The translations under genes were made by a program, and so were the position numbers. A stretch of DNA of 64,000 bases, taken from contig WHUZ01000134.1 in assembly GCA_015179045.1 (NCBI GenBank), forward strand, positions 53,245 to 117,244, given 5' to 3'. Positions 44,086-57,250 of the stretch are shown piece by piece. This stretch comes from Kalaharituber pfeilii (lineage: Eukaryota > Ascomycota > Pezizomycetes > Pezizales > Pezizaceae). Below the pieces are notes generated by a model that was given only the letters and a program-made list of their open reading frames with translations, had not been told where the DNA came from and made no database searches. Within the stretch, counting starts at the first letter, position 1. Each line of letters opens with the position of its first letter.

Positions 44086-47002
44086 TTAAATCATCCCGCT
44101 AGAGGGCAACCATGCCATGATAGTGGCTCCAAAAGCATAATGATTCTCGCTCTGCGGAACAGCTCTTCCACCCTGAGGAGTAATCATCTCAACCGCTGCC
44201 TTGGTAATCAAGTTATACAACCAGATACCTGTGCTAGATATCGTCTCCACCATCCGCTGCTGGCAGTCCTCAGTCTTAAGACAGTCCTGACTGTACGAGC
44301 TGAACCATGAGTACAAGCCAGCACCGTACGTAAACACGTTCTTGGAGTTCACAAGCCTTACACCCCATGAGAATGCGCAGGTGTTGGAACCGGCAGGGCA
44401 GTCAGAGAAAGTGGGGTCCGCCTTGAACTTGCCGAGAGCGGAAGTAAATGGCTCCGGGGCCGGAGGGGTGCGCTGGTAGTATGGAGTCTCGGTCTGGATC
44501 ATGCCCATGAAGAGGTTCTCGGCCTGGAAGGTCTGATATTGGTAGAGGACACAGTGTTCAGAGGCAGTTCCCCATAACCAGGTGGGACCCTTGGACTCGA
44601 TGAGGATGCCGCGTGCAACGTAGATGTCAATTTGGGTTTGTGCTAGAATGTCAAGGTCGTGGTCGGCAACCCAGGCCCAGACGTTCTCAAGATAGGCAGA
44701 GGAGGTAGATGTGAGGTGGAGGAGCATGGACGCAGCAATGCAGTTAGGGTTAACACGGCCGGTAAGCTTTGGGCATTCACCAACCTGGAGCCGAGAGCCA
44801 GCAGCCCCACCGACGCGGAAGTGAGAGTCCCACATTGCTGCAGAGCCAGGAGTAGTTTGCTTGACGTTCCACTCCATGAGAACGGCACCAGCAGTAGCAC
44901 CGCGGACGGTAAATAGCATATCGGTAATCTCGATAATGCCAGCGTCACCTGGGTTTCCGACCTTGACCATGACCTTTGGATTGTTCATGTCTGCGAACTT
45001 GGAGCCCTGGCCCATGATTTGAGACCAGGCCTCACCGACAATCTTTGACCCAACAGGGACGAAGATTGTGTCGGTCACAATGTAAGTACCAGCCGGGAAG
45101 TAGACAATGGAGCGGCCAGCCTGCTGGGCCAAAACCTTATTAATAGCAGCGGTATCGTCCGAGATGCCGTCACCCTTAGCGCCTCCGTTCTGGACGTTGA
45201 AGAAGCCAGAAGCTGGGATGCTCTCGTACTGAGGCCTGGAGCGCTCAAAGTATCCATTGCTCCCAAGGAGAGACTGTGGGATAGTGCGCTTGGGAGTGAT
45301 GTTACCTCCTTTGAGGAACTCACCGGTTCCAGCAGCGTTGGCGTAGCGTCGGCCAATTCCCCAGGACTCAATGACCTTGTTACCTCCAGCGAGCACAACG
45401 GCGCCGCCGTCCACGCGGACAGCATCAGGAACGTTGGTAAGCTTGACATTGTCGAGGATAACCTGGAGCTGAGCAGTAGCACCACCATCGTCAATAATTG
45501 AGGGAATGAGAACGGCAGTCCGAGTGTTTTGAATATGGGAGTCGAGAATGATAGCGGAGCCAGTACCGCGCGCATCACCGCCAGAGAGCATGCTGATGCC
45601 AACAGTGGAGCCCTGGATGTCAAGCGACTTCCAAGTCCAGCCCCAGTTCCAGTGAATCTATATGACACCCATTGAGATTAGTTCTGAAACTCTTGTATCT
45701 GCACAATAGAGACTGGCACGTACCTGAATGGCAGTCCTGCAGTTCACAAACTTGAGATTGCGAGTGGTAAATTGCTGATTTCCAACGTACATTCCGAGAG
45801 CACCTCCATTGAATACTAGGTCATAGAGCATACCACCACTAGCGCTTTGTTAGCTATGCGCAGACGAGAATTGTTTGATGACAACATACGATCCATTCTC
45901 CATGAAGACACCCTGGTGATTGCTGTCAGCCGCAGTGGACTGGCGGAACTCAATATTCTGCAAAGACGTGGCTTGGGCAATTTGCCAGTGAATACCAGCT
46001 GGCTGAATGTTCGGGACGCTGGTAATGTCGATTACGAAGTTTCGGATTTGGCGCAAGAAATTGCTTTGTGGAATGTACTGTTTATCTCAAATTAGACCTA
46101 CACCGCCATCAGGCCAGGAGAGAATTGTATTTACCCATTGGGCCCCCCATCCGCCTGGAACGTAAGGGTTGGAGGTTATGACACCCAACCCAACAAAGCT
46201 GCCGGCCGCCTTGATGGTTGGACGACTATTAGGCTAGAGTATCTCAGTCAGCATTACTCATCGCTCGACTGTTCTTCTTTGGTCATTGACTCACATTTCC
46301 AATCAACTGAGTATTATAGTACATTTCAATGCTGCTGCTGACAAGGTAGGTACCACCAGGGAAGTAGACGACTGCCGGCTTGGTCGTGGACGAACCGCAG
46401 TCATGTGCACATCGGTTTTGATCGGCAATAGCACGGTTAATGGCAGCAGTATCATCGGTGACGCCGTCTCCACGAGCACCGTAGTCTCGAACGTTTCTCC
46501 AGACCTGTTCACTGAGCGTTAGTTCCTAACGGAGATGCGTAGCTGCGTAATACAGATTGGAATGTACCTTGTAGTCTGCTGGGGCAAAGCTCGACTTTCC
46601 ATGAGCAACACCTTCCATCCAGAAGCCGGCCCCTTCACGTTTCACCTTAGGACCCTCAGTGGTATAGACTGAAGCTGCATCATACTCAGCAAGTAATGCG
46701 GCAGCTTCTGCAACGGTTGCGTTGGGGACCAGCTGGACTGTGCGTCCAAAGGGAAAGGCGTTACGGCGGGTAATTTTGTCGCCAGAGGCTTCAGGAGAGC
46801 GTCTTGAATTGGTACGGTATTGAACACTGTCAATAACCCATTTGTTGCGGAGCTTGGCCTCTTGTTGTGCTGCGGCAACTAGCCTCCGTGCATTCCTGAT
46901 GCTGGAGGGTTCTTCAGGAGTCGGTGCTGCATGGGCTGCGAGACACAGGAAGCAGAGGATGAAGCCCACCAAGAGCTTGTAACGATGTGACAAAGCCGTC
47001 AT
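44086..47002 (-). CDS. Secreted exo-beta-1,3-glucanase, glycoside hydrolase family 55
   Basis: Six exons (47002-46568, 46504-46295, 46233-46135, 46077-45890, 45838-45724, 45657-44086), all with GT-AG sites and consistent phases, encode 872 aa, within the family's size range. A signal peptide is evident (YKLLVGFILCFLCLAAHAAP). A prodomain-like stretch with dibasic sites follows. The two right-handed beta-helix halves each start with the family hallmark: NVRDYGARGDGVTDDTAAIN near residue 148 and NVQNGGAKGDGISDDTAAIN near 503. GTASEHCVLYQYQ (about 713-725) holds the Glu that I believe is the catalytic acid in GH55. The enzyme releases glucose from beta-1,3-glucan of fungal or plant walls or of callose. 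All six exons are open and the gene looks intact. Confidence 0.93.
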
Positions 47003-47140
47003 ATCGAGGTGAAATATTCGTTTTGGGTAGAAGGCTCAGAAGTCAGAGAGGAATCCTGGCGCAGCGAGTAGATTTCTGGCAAGCTGAACCGACAAAGATT
47101 GCCCTTGCTGGACCTTCTTCGGTGCAGGGCGAGGAGCCCA

Positions 47141-47150
47141 ACTATATAGT
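47141..47150 (-). promoter_or_regulatory. Possible TATA element of the GH55 gene
   Basis: ACTATATAGT, a palindromic TATA-like motif about 140 bp upstream of the ATG at 47002. No other core-promoter mark was identified. Confidence 0.4.
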
Positions 47151-50100
47151 CGAGAAATGTACACCAGAAAAGTCGAATTTGACAGTGTCAGCACGCACGC
47201 TTATTATTCCATCTGGGAGTGTCAGGGCCTCACTCCTAGCAATCTCAATAGTAATATTGGAATACCAACATTGGAGTACCTGGCAGCAACCGCGTGCTGC
47301 AGAGCCATTTTCGCCCGCTTCTGGCATGTGCATACGCGTTTGGGACGAAAGCAGTTGAAGATCGGTCTGGGCATTCGATACGCCAGATATTGAGAATGGA
47401 GCCAACACAATGAGGCACGAACGGACGAGGATGGGGGTGTGTGGGCCTAAGAGGAGAGATAGAAGGGTCTTCAGGATAAGCTGGGGGGAGAGCGTCCGGG
47501 GGGAGGGGTGCTGTTCTCGTGTCCAGGGTGTGTGCCTAGGGACGCCGCTAGCAGACTAGTAAGCATGCTGGACTTTTGTTTTAAATGACAATTAAAAAGG
47601 CTGTCTATGATAGAGGGAGCGTAAGTTTTATTAGATCCTTCATTTTGTTTCTGCTGCTGACTGCTGACTGCTGCGTGGTGATGGAATTGCGTTGGACGCC
47701 AGCGGGGGGGCGTCTGGGCGGGCCAAGTGGGGGGGGGGGGGCGGTACTGCCACTTCCATCAAGTTGAAACATAACGGGCAGCGGGCCAGGTTTCATCGGC
47801 GCTGCGCAGAGTTTCGCCTGACGTTCCTCGCGCAATTAACAGGATGCACATGCACTCACGTCTGGCGGGGGCGGGGTGGGCCACTGAGCGAGCGGCGTGC
47901 TCAGGCTGTTGCTGCCAGACGGGCCAGCCAGCATCTCAGGGCGTCTGTCTCGCCCCTCGTCCCTGCGATAGCTGCTCCTGCTCCGTGCAATCGGCCGCAA
48001 GAATCGCAGGCCGGGCCAGCTCCGCGGGCAGGGCAGGGCGGCCGGCAGGGCCGCGGTTGGCGCTCGCGCGACGTTTGAGGAGTAATGCGGCGGCGCGGCC
48101 GTGCAGAGCGCCGCTTCCCCGTGCGGCCGGCTGGCTGGCATGTCCATGGCCGCCAAGAGGCTGCCCCGCGGCCCTGCAGGGATGGCGCACTCCGGCAGCC
48201 CCGATCTAAGACATCGCAGTGCTGCCCTGCCATAGGCCGAGATGAGAGCCTCTATGCGCGGTTACGTGACCAAAAACAATACCCTTGAAGGTGCTATAGC
48301 TAGTGCCGTGCCTGGAGCTCTGCTCGGCGCCTGCGCTGCGCACGTATTCCGAGTGGGCCAGGAGCAACAGCGCGCACTTGCACTTGTAGAGCAGTGACAG
48401 CGTACAATGTAGCGCTCAACGCCCAGCGCTCGCCACGATTCGTCACACGCGCTGGCGTGTTGTCCTCCCGATGCGTCCTTCGAGCCCGATGCTACAATAC
48501 ACCGCCGGTCCCCTGCGACATAGACCGACGCTTCTGGCTAATTGTGCCCGCGCCAGGCCGCCCCCCCCCCCCCCCCCCCCCCATTTGCGGGGCAGCTCTC
48601 CATGTCCTTCGGAGATTTCGCCAGAGGGAGAAGTTCGGCGTCGATGGAAAACAGTCCAGCGCCCCGGGAGCCGTGCATCAGAGGCCACCATTAGCTCATT
48701 TTGCTTACAGTTCAATATAGCGCAGCATTATGGTCGCCTGATATGGGCTCCTAGTCGAGCACTTTAGGCACGAGCCGAAAAAAGGAAAAAGAAAAAGGAT
48801 CAGAGATGGTGTGGGAAAAATGAGGCGGTGTATCGTGCGAGGCACTTTAGCCCTGTGACACTGGGTGCATTTTATCGACATCATCGTCCACATGAGGGCG
48901 ACGTATTGGGTCTCAAAGAAAATCCAACCAAATGGAGAGCGGTGTGATCTCTGAAACAATGAGGAACTAGCCTCAGTCCCTGAAGCAAACAGCTACTCAC
49001 TGAGCTGCATCCTGCTCTGCACACTGGAGCGGACGACATAGTGTCCCTGCGCCCTGTCCCGTGCCACTGCAAAACTGGCCGCTGCACCAGCCACAGCTTG
49101 CCCCACAACGCAACGGCACACCGCACTTTTCGCCCAGATAAGCTTAATCGCACTTCAATGGTCATCCTCTCCTGAGTTCTTCACCAAATCGGCTGGCTGC
49201 AGACACCAGCGAATGCGAAGGCCGAGACAAAAGGGATCGAGAAAGGAAGTTTCCATTTTGAATACGGGGATATGGCAAATACCAGTACTAATCAAGCTTT
49301 CGGCCTGATGAAGCTAACGCTGCGAAAATGTTAGCGATCAACTCACGGCGTTTTCCTCGACAGAACGCTGCACATATTCACATGATACTGTACTGTGGTT
49401 GAGTCATACGCGCAAGCCAAGGGCATCACGGCCATACCTGTATGTGCCAAGGAAAATTCGCGCAGGTGAAGCCGGAGTAAGTGGTACCGAGCAGGCCCAA
49501 AACTTATTTACGGCATCTCGGATTTATTCCCGACAGAAGTGGAGGCATCGCTGACGCTTTCCGTGCAGCAATGCGCAACACAAAATTGTCGCCTTCTTCC
49601 CGTGCGTTCCAGCCCGATGTTTCATGGGAATTCATACTGATATATTTTTGGGGCTGTTATGCTGCTTAACATGAGATCCTGAAGATCTTGCCGATGCGCA
49701 ACACAACATGATCAGAACTTACATGATCGGCACTATGTCGCAATAACGAAGCATATGCTGGACCCTTCAAATTACAATGTACCTTTGTAATCACCGAATT
49801 CATCTTTAGAACTCAACCTGTAAAAAAATGTTTGCCAGGCATATGGTAAACAAAACCCTTGTAAATGTATTATAAATCCGTGATAAGACTATTCTAAAAT
49901 GCTCTGTAGACGCCTAGTACATTTGCAACATTTTACGCCGAAACACGTGAATTGTACATTGTTTCAAGGTAGTGAGAAAGCTAATTACCTGCATTCACTA
50001 TACTCGAATATTCCAGCAACGCACAACAGTAGTAGCACAGTGCAATTCGCTCCATCGAGGCATGTTGGTCAGTTGGGCACTCGCAAAACTTCGTACGTCA

Positions 50101-52304
50101 GAACATTCGACGTCCAAACTTGATTGGCTGCCTGGACTCCACTTGGTTCAGAGTACCTGAGCTTTGAGACATGCCGCTGCTAGGGTATCTCTACCCCTCA
50201 CATGGTCTTGAAACTAGTCTCACAAACGGCAGGCAGTTGCCAAGCCGAACGTTGGATAGTCTGGTTGCGCAATTGCCCACCTTGTACTACCGGTGCGATC
50301 GGACGGCAGTCCCGGAAACCTAATATTCATCACCAGACTGCCTGGCACTGCGGGGTAATACATTCTTGGGCTAGGAATTAGATAGACTTCACCTAATGGA
50401 AATGGGACAATCAACCTATGGAAAGGGTTTTAGCTCGGCATTCCCGCGATGAATCGTTATAACACTAAAACGGTCATGGGTTCCAGTCCTCCCTATCGAT
50501 ATCAATGGCTCTGGTACTCCTCGACCGGCGACAAGCGGCACCCTCCTATAAATCAAGTATTTCCACACAACCATGCTACTAAGCCTTTGGTGATGGTGTA
50601 AAACAACGGAGATCATGGGTCACAAGTGCTGAAAACTCTGATGTCAAAGAAGAAAAAAGAAAGAAAAGAAAAAAAGAAAAAAGAAAAAAAGTTCAAACCA
50701 ACAAGGGTAGAAGATATCTTGACAAGAGATAGTTTGCGGGGGACGTCTGGGATGTCTCAACATGTAGAACGCAGAGGCGTGCTATTGGTCCTGAGTTCTT
50801 ACTTTAATTTTGCAACTTCACTGGAGGAAAAAGCTATTTCCTCTCAACCAAACAATATCATGGTACCGGTAATTCATATCAACTGATACAAGCTTCTTGA
50901 TGGTACTTAATTTCTTGCTAGATATTTCCACTGGAAATATTTACATGTGCAGGGTCCTGGAAGTTCCAACGGACCCTATTTCTGGGCTCAACAAGCCTTG
51001 GCCTATTGACAAGTGAAACATGGGGGTGTAGTGGACCTGAGAAGGTGCGCCAGGGAAATGGGCAGGTATCATAACAGTCGCTAGCTTCACCTCAAGCTTA
51101 GGATCCGGACTACAAGGCATCCTAAGCATTTTCATTGGATCTGGGGTACATAAAATACCGTCCTGGATAGGTACAGGCAGGAGGTATGGGGTACATTAAG
51201 CAACATGACATGGGTGGACGGCCAGTGACGATCACTCCTTTGAGCATTTTACACGCGCACTTGGCCAGCAGATAGGTCATAACATCCAAAACAAATCTGC
51301 GCGACATGATCAAATGTTTGGAAATACTGAGTGTTGCATGACCTAGAGTTTTCATGGTAGGATGCAAGGTCCCCTTTCTACACGCCGGAAAAGGAAGTCT
51401 TGAGGAAGTATGACTTGGATCATCTGCACCTCCAGGAAACCTTGACCTGGCATCAGGTTTTTCTCCGGATGCCTAAGGGTTCGTTTGCATGCAGGCGACG
51501 TTTATTTTCGCACAACCACATGGCCGGAGTTTTATGTGTGGTCGCATGTGACCCAAGCCTGGGTGCAACTACGACCCACCTTTCACAGTAACTTAACCCC
51601 ATACCCAATTCCGGTCTGTGTCACTGATGCCGACCAGGCCCGTCGCTCTTGTTACAGTAAGTATGTCCCTCGGAGAGTACCCGGAAAATGACTAGGAGCC
51701 ATACTGACATGCGCCTCCGTAGAAATCTCCTTAACTACGACATCTTTTTGACCTTCTCATAGTGCCTTCATACTCTAGAACAAGATGTAATAAAATTTGT
51801 TCAGATTGGATTCACTAATCAAGTCACATGACAAGTCTGTGGGGAACGTTGTGATAACTATGAAATCTATCAACGTCAGCTATGTTCGCCATTTCTAGAG
51901 GCAATCGAAGATAGCGGTCTATCAACGTTAACTATCACTCCGACCCAAAGTTTGATTGTCCAAGAAATATATGACAAGATGTGGCTAGAGGATTTTGTAT
52001 GTTAGCAGAGCTTCACGCATTACCTGTCAGCAATTCGAGGCTCCGGAAATGGCGGACCGTACCCCACCGGTCAAACCTCCCATTCCGGCATGTGGAGCGA
52101 GAAAATTCACCGTATCGATGTTTCTTGAAGTGATCATCAAAGTAGATAGTTAAGCTTTTCTGGCCTTTTCCTCATCCGATATCACCTACACTCTCTAGAT
52201 TCGTACTAATCTACAGTATAATCATGTCCTTAAAGCTGGAAAATGTGCTGTCACTTACCCGGGTCCGGCACACTTCCGGAAATAAAACAACAACCTCCTG
52301 TAAG
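47151..52304. other. Gene-free interval with a GC-rich island and homopolymer tracts
   Basis: No gene is supported over 5 kb. Between about 47.69 and 48.24 kb the sequence is markedly GC-rich and CpG-rich. It has a G run near 47731-47741 and a C run of about 22 at 48560-48582. The long open frames there on both strands are a consequence of high GC. A purine tract (GAAAAGAAAAAAGAAAGAAA type) sits at 50636-50690. Confidence 0.5.
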
Positions 52305-53885
52305 GCCTAATCTTCATAAAAGATGCCCAAATTGCACATGCAGCTTGGAGAAGTATAGTAAAGTAACGTCGGCAGCTCGTTTAGCCAATTGTGCTGTTTT
52401 GGATGATGATTTATGGTGGTAGTTTCTCAATCAGGCAACGAATCCTATGCAGGTGCAAAATGGCAAGATTGCTGTTTAAGACCTTGGACAAGTGTATATA
52501 CCATCTGCAGTATGTAATTAAGAGATCTGAAGTACTTTATAATGATTGAATATATATGAAACAGATAGTAAGCTAATATCTATCAAGTAAATTTTGATAT
52601 ATAAATTTTAATATTTAGTCTGTAGTTAATTTTAAAAATATAAAAAGTGTTTAGAATATTCTAGAATATAATTCTATATATAGGAGAATATATTGAGTAG
52701 CTTATAAGTATAGATATTAATAAAAAATAGAAATTGATAAAAATATTTATCTATATATACTTAATTAAATAATACATATTTCTTAATATACTATATATAA
52801 GTACTAAAATTCTAAGTTATAACTCGGAAATTCTAGAAATATAATTTAAAGATTATTAAAATATTATAATTTTTAGAAAGATTTAATAATATCTACTCAA
52901 ATTATAGATAACTATAAAAATATCTTAAAGTTTAGTATATATATTCTTACAACCTAAACAAATACTATAATTATAGTTTAAGAATAGCTAATACATAGCT
53001 AATACTTTATTTTAAATACATATTATAAGTATATTAAAACTTAAAGGTTCTTTACTTATTTCTTATTTTTTATTACTTATTTCTACCCTTACATACTTAT
53101 ATATAATATAATTTACTTATTTCTATACTTTATTTCTTACTACTTAGTTCATTTATAAAGAGTAACTTTTTTATCTATTTATTTACTATCTCTTCTATGA
53201 AGTAAATAATATCTATAAATCTAATTATTTTCTTTACTTTAGTTAGTTCTAATAAAATAAATAAACTAAATATAAGCAATTATATATAACTTAAATAGAC
53301 ATTTTTAGACTATCTTAAATATATTTATATACTATTTCAATAGTTCTAATATTATATTTCTGAAGTTTTATAGCTTAGAATTCTAGTACTTATTTATAGT
53401 ATATTAAGAAATATATATTAGCTAATTAAATATATATAGATAGATATTTTATAAACTCTTACTTTCTATATTAATAATACCTATATCTATAAGCTACTCA
53501 GGATATATTTTTCCGTATATAGTATTATATTCTAAAACATTCTGAACACTTCTAATATTTTTAAAGTTTTATACAGAATGAATATCAAAATTCACTTTTA
53601 GAGGTTAGAAAAATCTATAAATAATAGCTCACAACCTGTTCCATATATATCCAATCATCATGAAACATTCCAGACGTCTTGAATACCTACCGCAAAAGGT
53701 ATATACACTTGCTCAAGGTCTTAAACAGCAATCTTGCCATTTTGCACCTGCATAAGACTTGTGGGAAGCCACCCACAGATTATTATCCAAAGCATTACAA
53801 TTGACTAGTTGAGGTGCGGAAGTTACTTTACCACACTCCTCTAAGCTGCATGTGTAATTTGGACATCTTCTATGAAGATTTGGCA
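52305..53885. mobile_element. AT-rich, RIP-like long inverted repeat
   Basis: The left arm starts AATCTTCATAAAAGATG and the right arm ends CATCTTCTATGAAGATT. Reading inward, the arms match through CAGGTGCAAAATGGCAA (left) and its complement near 53737. They continue through GATTGAATATATATG (left) and its counterpart near 53650, and still align, heavily diverged, for roughly 590 bp each. The outer 200 bp of each arm has ordinary composition, but everything from about 52510 to 53690 is extremely AT-rich with almost no long ORF. Duplicated sequence turned to A/T is what repeat-induced point mutation produces. Arms plus spacer could be one element with giant inverted ends or two copies head to head. 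Confidence 0.8.
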
Positions 53886-54719
53886 CGCTGGCGACAGTGT
53901 GTGCTATGCACACACGTTTCTGATACTTCAACGGAAGCTCAGTTATTGAAAGGCACCGAATCCTGAGATCAGCTCATTCTTGCGCCGAATATGAAGCACG
54001 CAAGTTACAAGTATTACAATACAAAAGGCCTTTTTTTGCAAAAAATATTAAAAGAAAATATCACGTAACCCCGCTTACCGCTGATCCCTATGGCAGGGCG
54101 CCTGGACCGAAGCCCCCGATACTCGGAGGCAAGCATAACAGGAGATTAAAACTAAATTAGCTACATGACCTTACTCTCTCCTACCTACCCTTTCATCCCG
54201 TTCTCTATACCTTATGGAGAACAGCTGCTCGAGGACTTCCACATCCTCCCGTTTGCCTTTCCCTGCGTTCGCAATCCGCTCCCCTTATCTCCTCTCTATC
54301 TTCACCCGCCACTCTTGCTTCATCCCCTTCTCCGTCCTCAACCTGGTGAAGATGGGTGCTTGCTTGCCCCACTCCATGATTTTTCGTACAAAAGACCTGA
54401 ACCATTTTGGCAACATGTACAACTCGTTGTTATCATTACCCGCATACCGCCCATTGGGTTAGTCTCATAACCAGAAAGCCGATCACTGTCATTGGACCAA
54501 AGCACTAAATATAAAAGAAAAAATAATTAAGATGATTGTCATGCGGCCACTGCTCCACTCACCGTGTTGCCCACTTCAACAACTCCAGGATCGAACTACA
54601 GCTCTGGTCGCAATTTTAATATCATCTACTCCCAGTCCCAGTCCCGAGCCACAGCCCTGCCAGCATAGAATCCCAGCCTTCGGCGGTGTGTCACTAATTG
54701 ATCTATCTACCGCGAGACC
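53886..54719. other. Repeat-derived spacer
   Basis: Contains a worn copy of the CACGTAACCCCGCTTACCGC tail motif (54055-54096), preceded by T- and A-rich sequence, and a TAGTCTCATAACCAGA motif at 54460. No gene is supported, though it may include the eroded gag region of the retrotransposon that follows. Confidence 0.45.
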
Positions 54720-55465
54720 TCACCGTCCCAAGGAGAAAAGGACCGCTGTTGGGCCACCAGTGCCTGCATTATATGTAGTAAAACAGGCCATTTTCTGACC
54801 CAGTGCCCAATTCGATGCCCCGGCCCGCTGTAGCCGCCAGCCGAGCCAATGCTGCCCCAGCAGCCGTACCCAACGAACAGCAGTAGAAAGAGCAGCCCAT
54901 TGCGTAATTACTGGCTCTGCGAAAGGACGAACGCCTCGTCGAAGATATCCGCTATATCAGTTCATAGAATAATAGTGGAAGAAGGTGCCATAGTTGGACA
55001 GTACCTCGTAGTTGGTTGCACCTCTAGCATTTAATGGAAAATCTATCTCCACCCAGGCATCATTGATTCCAGTGCTACCCGATATGCACTCGTCGACACG
55101 AGACTACGCGTCGACTAAGATTTCGTCAGCATCTACCAAGTCCTTTTATTCCTATTGAAGACTTTTTTTTCTCTCTCCCCACATAACCCATGGTAGGGCG
55201 TATTGAGGACCCCTCGCACCATTGAAGTGATTGATAGTGGTCCTATTCTATCGTCAGGCCAGGTCACGTACTCGTACATTGCCAAGGTCTCTTTGGAAAT
55301 TCGAGGCCAGATGGAATTTGCCCGTTCTTTGAACAAAACTACAATATCCTCCTGTCTTCTTGGAATCCCATGGCTTACCATACACAATGTGTCGAACCGA
55401 TTTTCTTTGCAAGTCATCTTGTTCGGCTCGAACGACTGCCAGAAACACTGCAACCCGTCCATCAG
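54720..55465 (+). mobile_element. Ty3/gypsy retrotransposon relic (gag zinc knuckle and protease)
   Basis: Three pieces in order on the plus strand but in different frames. First is CIICSKTGHFLTQC (54765-54806), a perfect CX2CX4HX4C gag zinc knuckle. Next is IIDSSATRYALVDT (about 55060-55101), a worn aspartic-protease D[ST]GA site. Then RTPRTIEVIDSGPI... leads to LLGIPWLTIHNVSNRF (about 55205-55435), the hallmark after the protease in gypsy polyproteins. Stops and frame changes separate them, so the copy is dead. No reverse transcriptase or LTR was recognised nearby. Confidence 0.78.
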
Positions 55466-56539
55466 CGGCGGTTGCATTTTGCGCCCGGGGCGCCCGTGTT
55501 GCGGGGGACGCAGATTGGACCGCCCAGACGCCAACTTCCGCCCTAAGCGTCCTCAAGTCTACCCCTACAGCACTTGCGCCATAAGGTAGCTGCTCTGCTC
55601 CCTGTACCTGGATGCTTCTGCCTCCCCATTGATGTCCTGAGGCAGTTCTACACTGCCCTCGTCATGACACTCGTCGCAGCAGATGGGACGCCTTGATACA
55701 GGCCCTCCCAGCGTGCCACCTAGATGTAGCTTAAGATCTCGTTCTTATGGAGTATATCTCCTTGTTTACTCATGCTATGTCATATAAGGTTGCTTCATAG
55801 TCCATAGTCTACCTCTAAATCCAGCCCGTTCTGCCATATGCTGCATCATTCAGAGCGTTCTGTCATATCTGTCAATTGAGTCCGTTCTGTCACATGCCGC
55901 TGTGGTAGGCAGCGCGCCTAAACTACTACTACCGTGCTGACGCTGGGTTCAGACGCCACAGGTCACGAGGGGCGTATGGTGATATAGGCAATGCTGGGTT
56001 ACATACACACGGTGAGGGTAAGTCCAGGGACATGGGAGATGCTTAGAAATGGTGATGCTGCACAAACTGGTATAAGAAGGGCATTCTTTCTACCTTCTTC
56101 ATCTTCATCTCTCATCTTTCGTATTTGTCTTCACCTTTCATCCTTCCTATTCACTGTTTATTCATACTCGATTTCCATTACCTTCAACATTTCTACAGTT
56201 ATGTCTTTTCAACATTGGATTCCGCACTTGCTATACAATCAAACAACTCTCGCACATGCTCAGTAATCTTCTGCATTTGACTACCTGATACTGCCTTTAC
56301 TTCCTCCTTCGCCCAGCGACCTCCCAGCAAAGGACCGAGTGCATAGAGTAGTGGAAGTAGGTACAGCGCGTCCCACGCTCACACCGCACCGTCGAGAAGA
56401 GCCTCTCGTGCTTGTAAAATGAGCCTGTTTTACCATATACTGCACTAGCTAGAGCGTCGTGTGAGTTAGAAAGGGTATGGAAAGCGTGCAAAGAATGGTA
56501 TGCCTGAATGGTATGGCATGTCTGGCATAAACAGAGCAG
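55466..56539. other. Gene-free interval between two retroelement relics
   Basis: No gene seen. Three near-repeats of CGTTCTG[CT]CATATG appear between 55838 and 55905. A pyrimidine-rich stretch at 56080-56200 gives a spurious Ser/Leu-rich ORF. Confidence 0.5.
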
Positions 56540-57250
56540 TACGTAACTTTATTTTTTGGTATCATCACTCGTATACTGCCCTGGGGACTACGACGAGAAT
56601 TACCACGTAGGAGATAAAAGGAAATAAAGTGGTACAACCGAATAACGATATAAAGGAAAAATAATGTGAACGCAAGCGCTTCTCTGTGCCTCATCCTTAG
56701 GGCCATCTCAGCAGCCCCACCAGCGGGTCCTGTTCATCTTCCTTCCCGTCTGGCGGTCACCTGATTGCGTCTGCCCCATGGCCACCTCCTCCTCCACACC
56801 TCGCATCTCGCCCAGATGTGTTCCGCCGTCTCCTCTTCCGTCCCGCACCATCGGCATTCCGGGCTGTCCTCCTGGCCAGTTCTATTAGTCTATACTCTTA
56901 AGCCCTTTCCCTCCATTATGCTCCCAGAGTTCGCATTAGGGCCCCCAGCCTCTGTAGGGGTCTGTAACTCAGCCCCAGCCTGTACCCCTCCTGTGCTCTT
57001 TGTGCGTTGGCTGACATCCTGATTCCTGACTCTGTTACCACCTCATGGGAGGTAAGTGCCCTCTCTCGCTGCCTTGTCTGCCTCCTCATTGCCTTTCAGG
57101 CCCTTGTGGCTTTTCACCCACATTACGGCCACGTCTAGTCCCCCACCTCGTTCTTCTCTCCCAGGCCTTCCTGTACATTTCACTCGCCTTGTCTGGTGTC
57201 GGCCTCCTTCTACCTCATGCCCTTGATACTTGGCTCATGTACACTGTAAT
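56540..57250 (-). mobile_element. LINE relic: RNase H and ORF2 C-terminus, 3' end
   Basis: Minus strand, from high to low coordinates. VAVMWVKSHKGLKGNEEADK (about 57145-57086) is the last RNase H motif. CRWCGTEEETAEHIWARC (about 56858-56805) is a CX2CX8HX4C cluster, and a 3' end near 56550 reads GGGCAGTATACGAGTGATGA before an A-rich stretch. Frames change and stops intervene, so it is dead. The 3' end resembles the short inserts at 58829-58916 and 5704-5743. This links those micro-insertions to a LINE of this type. Confidence 0.75.

Noticed and set aside
45075..45668. 197-codon minus-strand ORF
   Set aside because: Alternative frame within the large GH55 exon, whose true frame is supported by homology.
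47605..48233. Overlapping long ORFs on both strands in the GC-rich island
   Set aside because: High GC removes stop codons in all frames. Peptides are Ala/Arg/Pro-rich with no motif.
52510..53690. Centromere or mitochondrial insertion
   Set aside because: The AT-rich tract is only about 1.2 kb, has inverted arms, and shows no mitochondrial gene. RIP-like decay explains it better.
55140..55200. Another retroelement tail (T run before ACCCATGGTAGGGCG)
   Set aside because: No flanking target duplication, and it lies inside the gypsy relic. The similarity is short.
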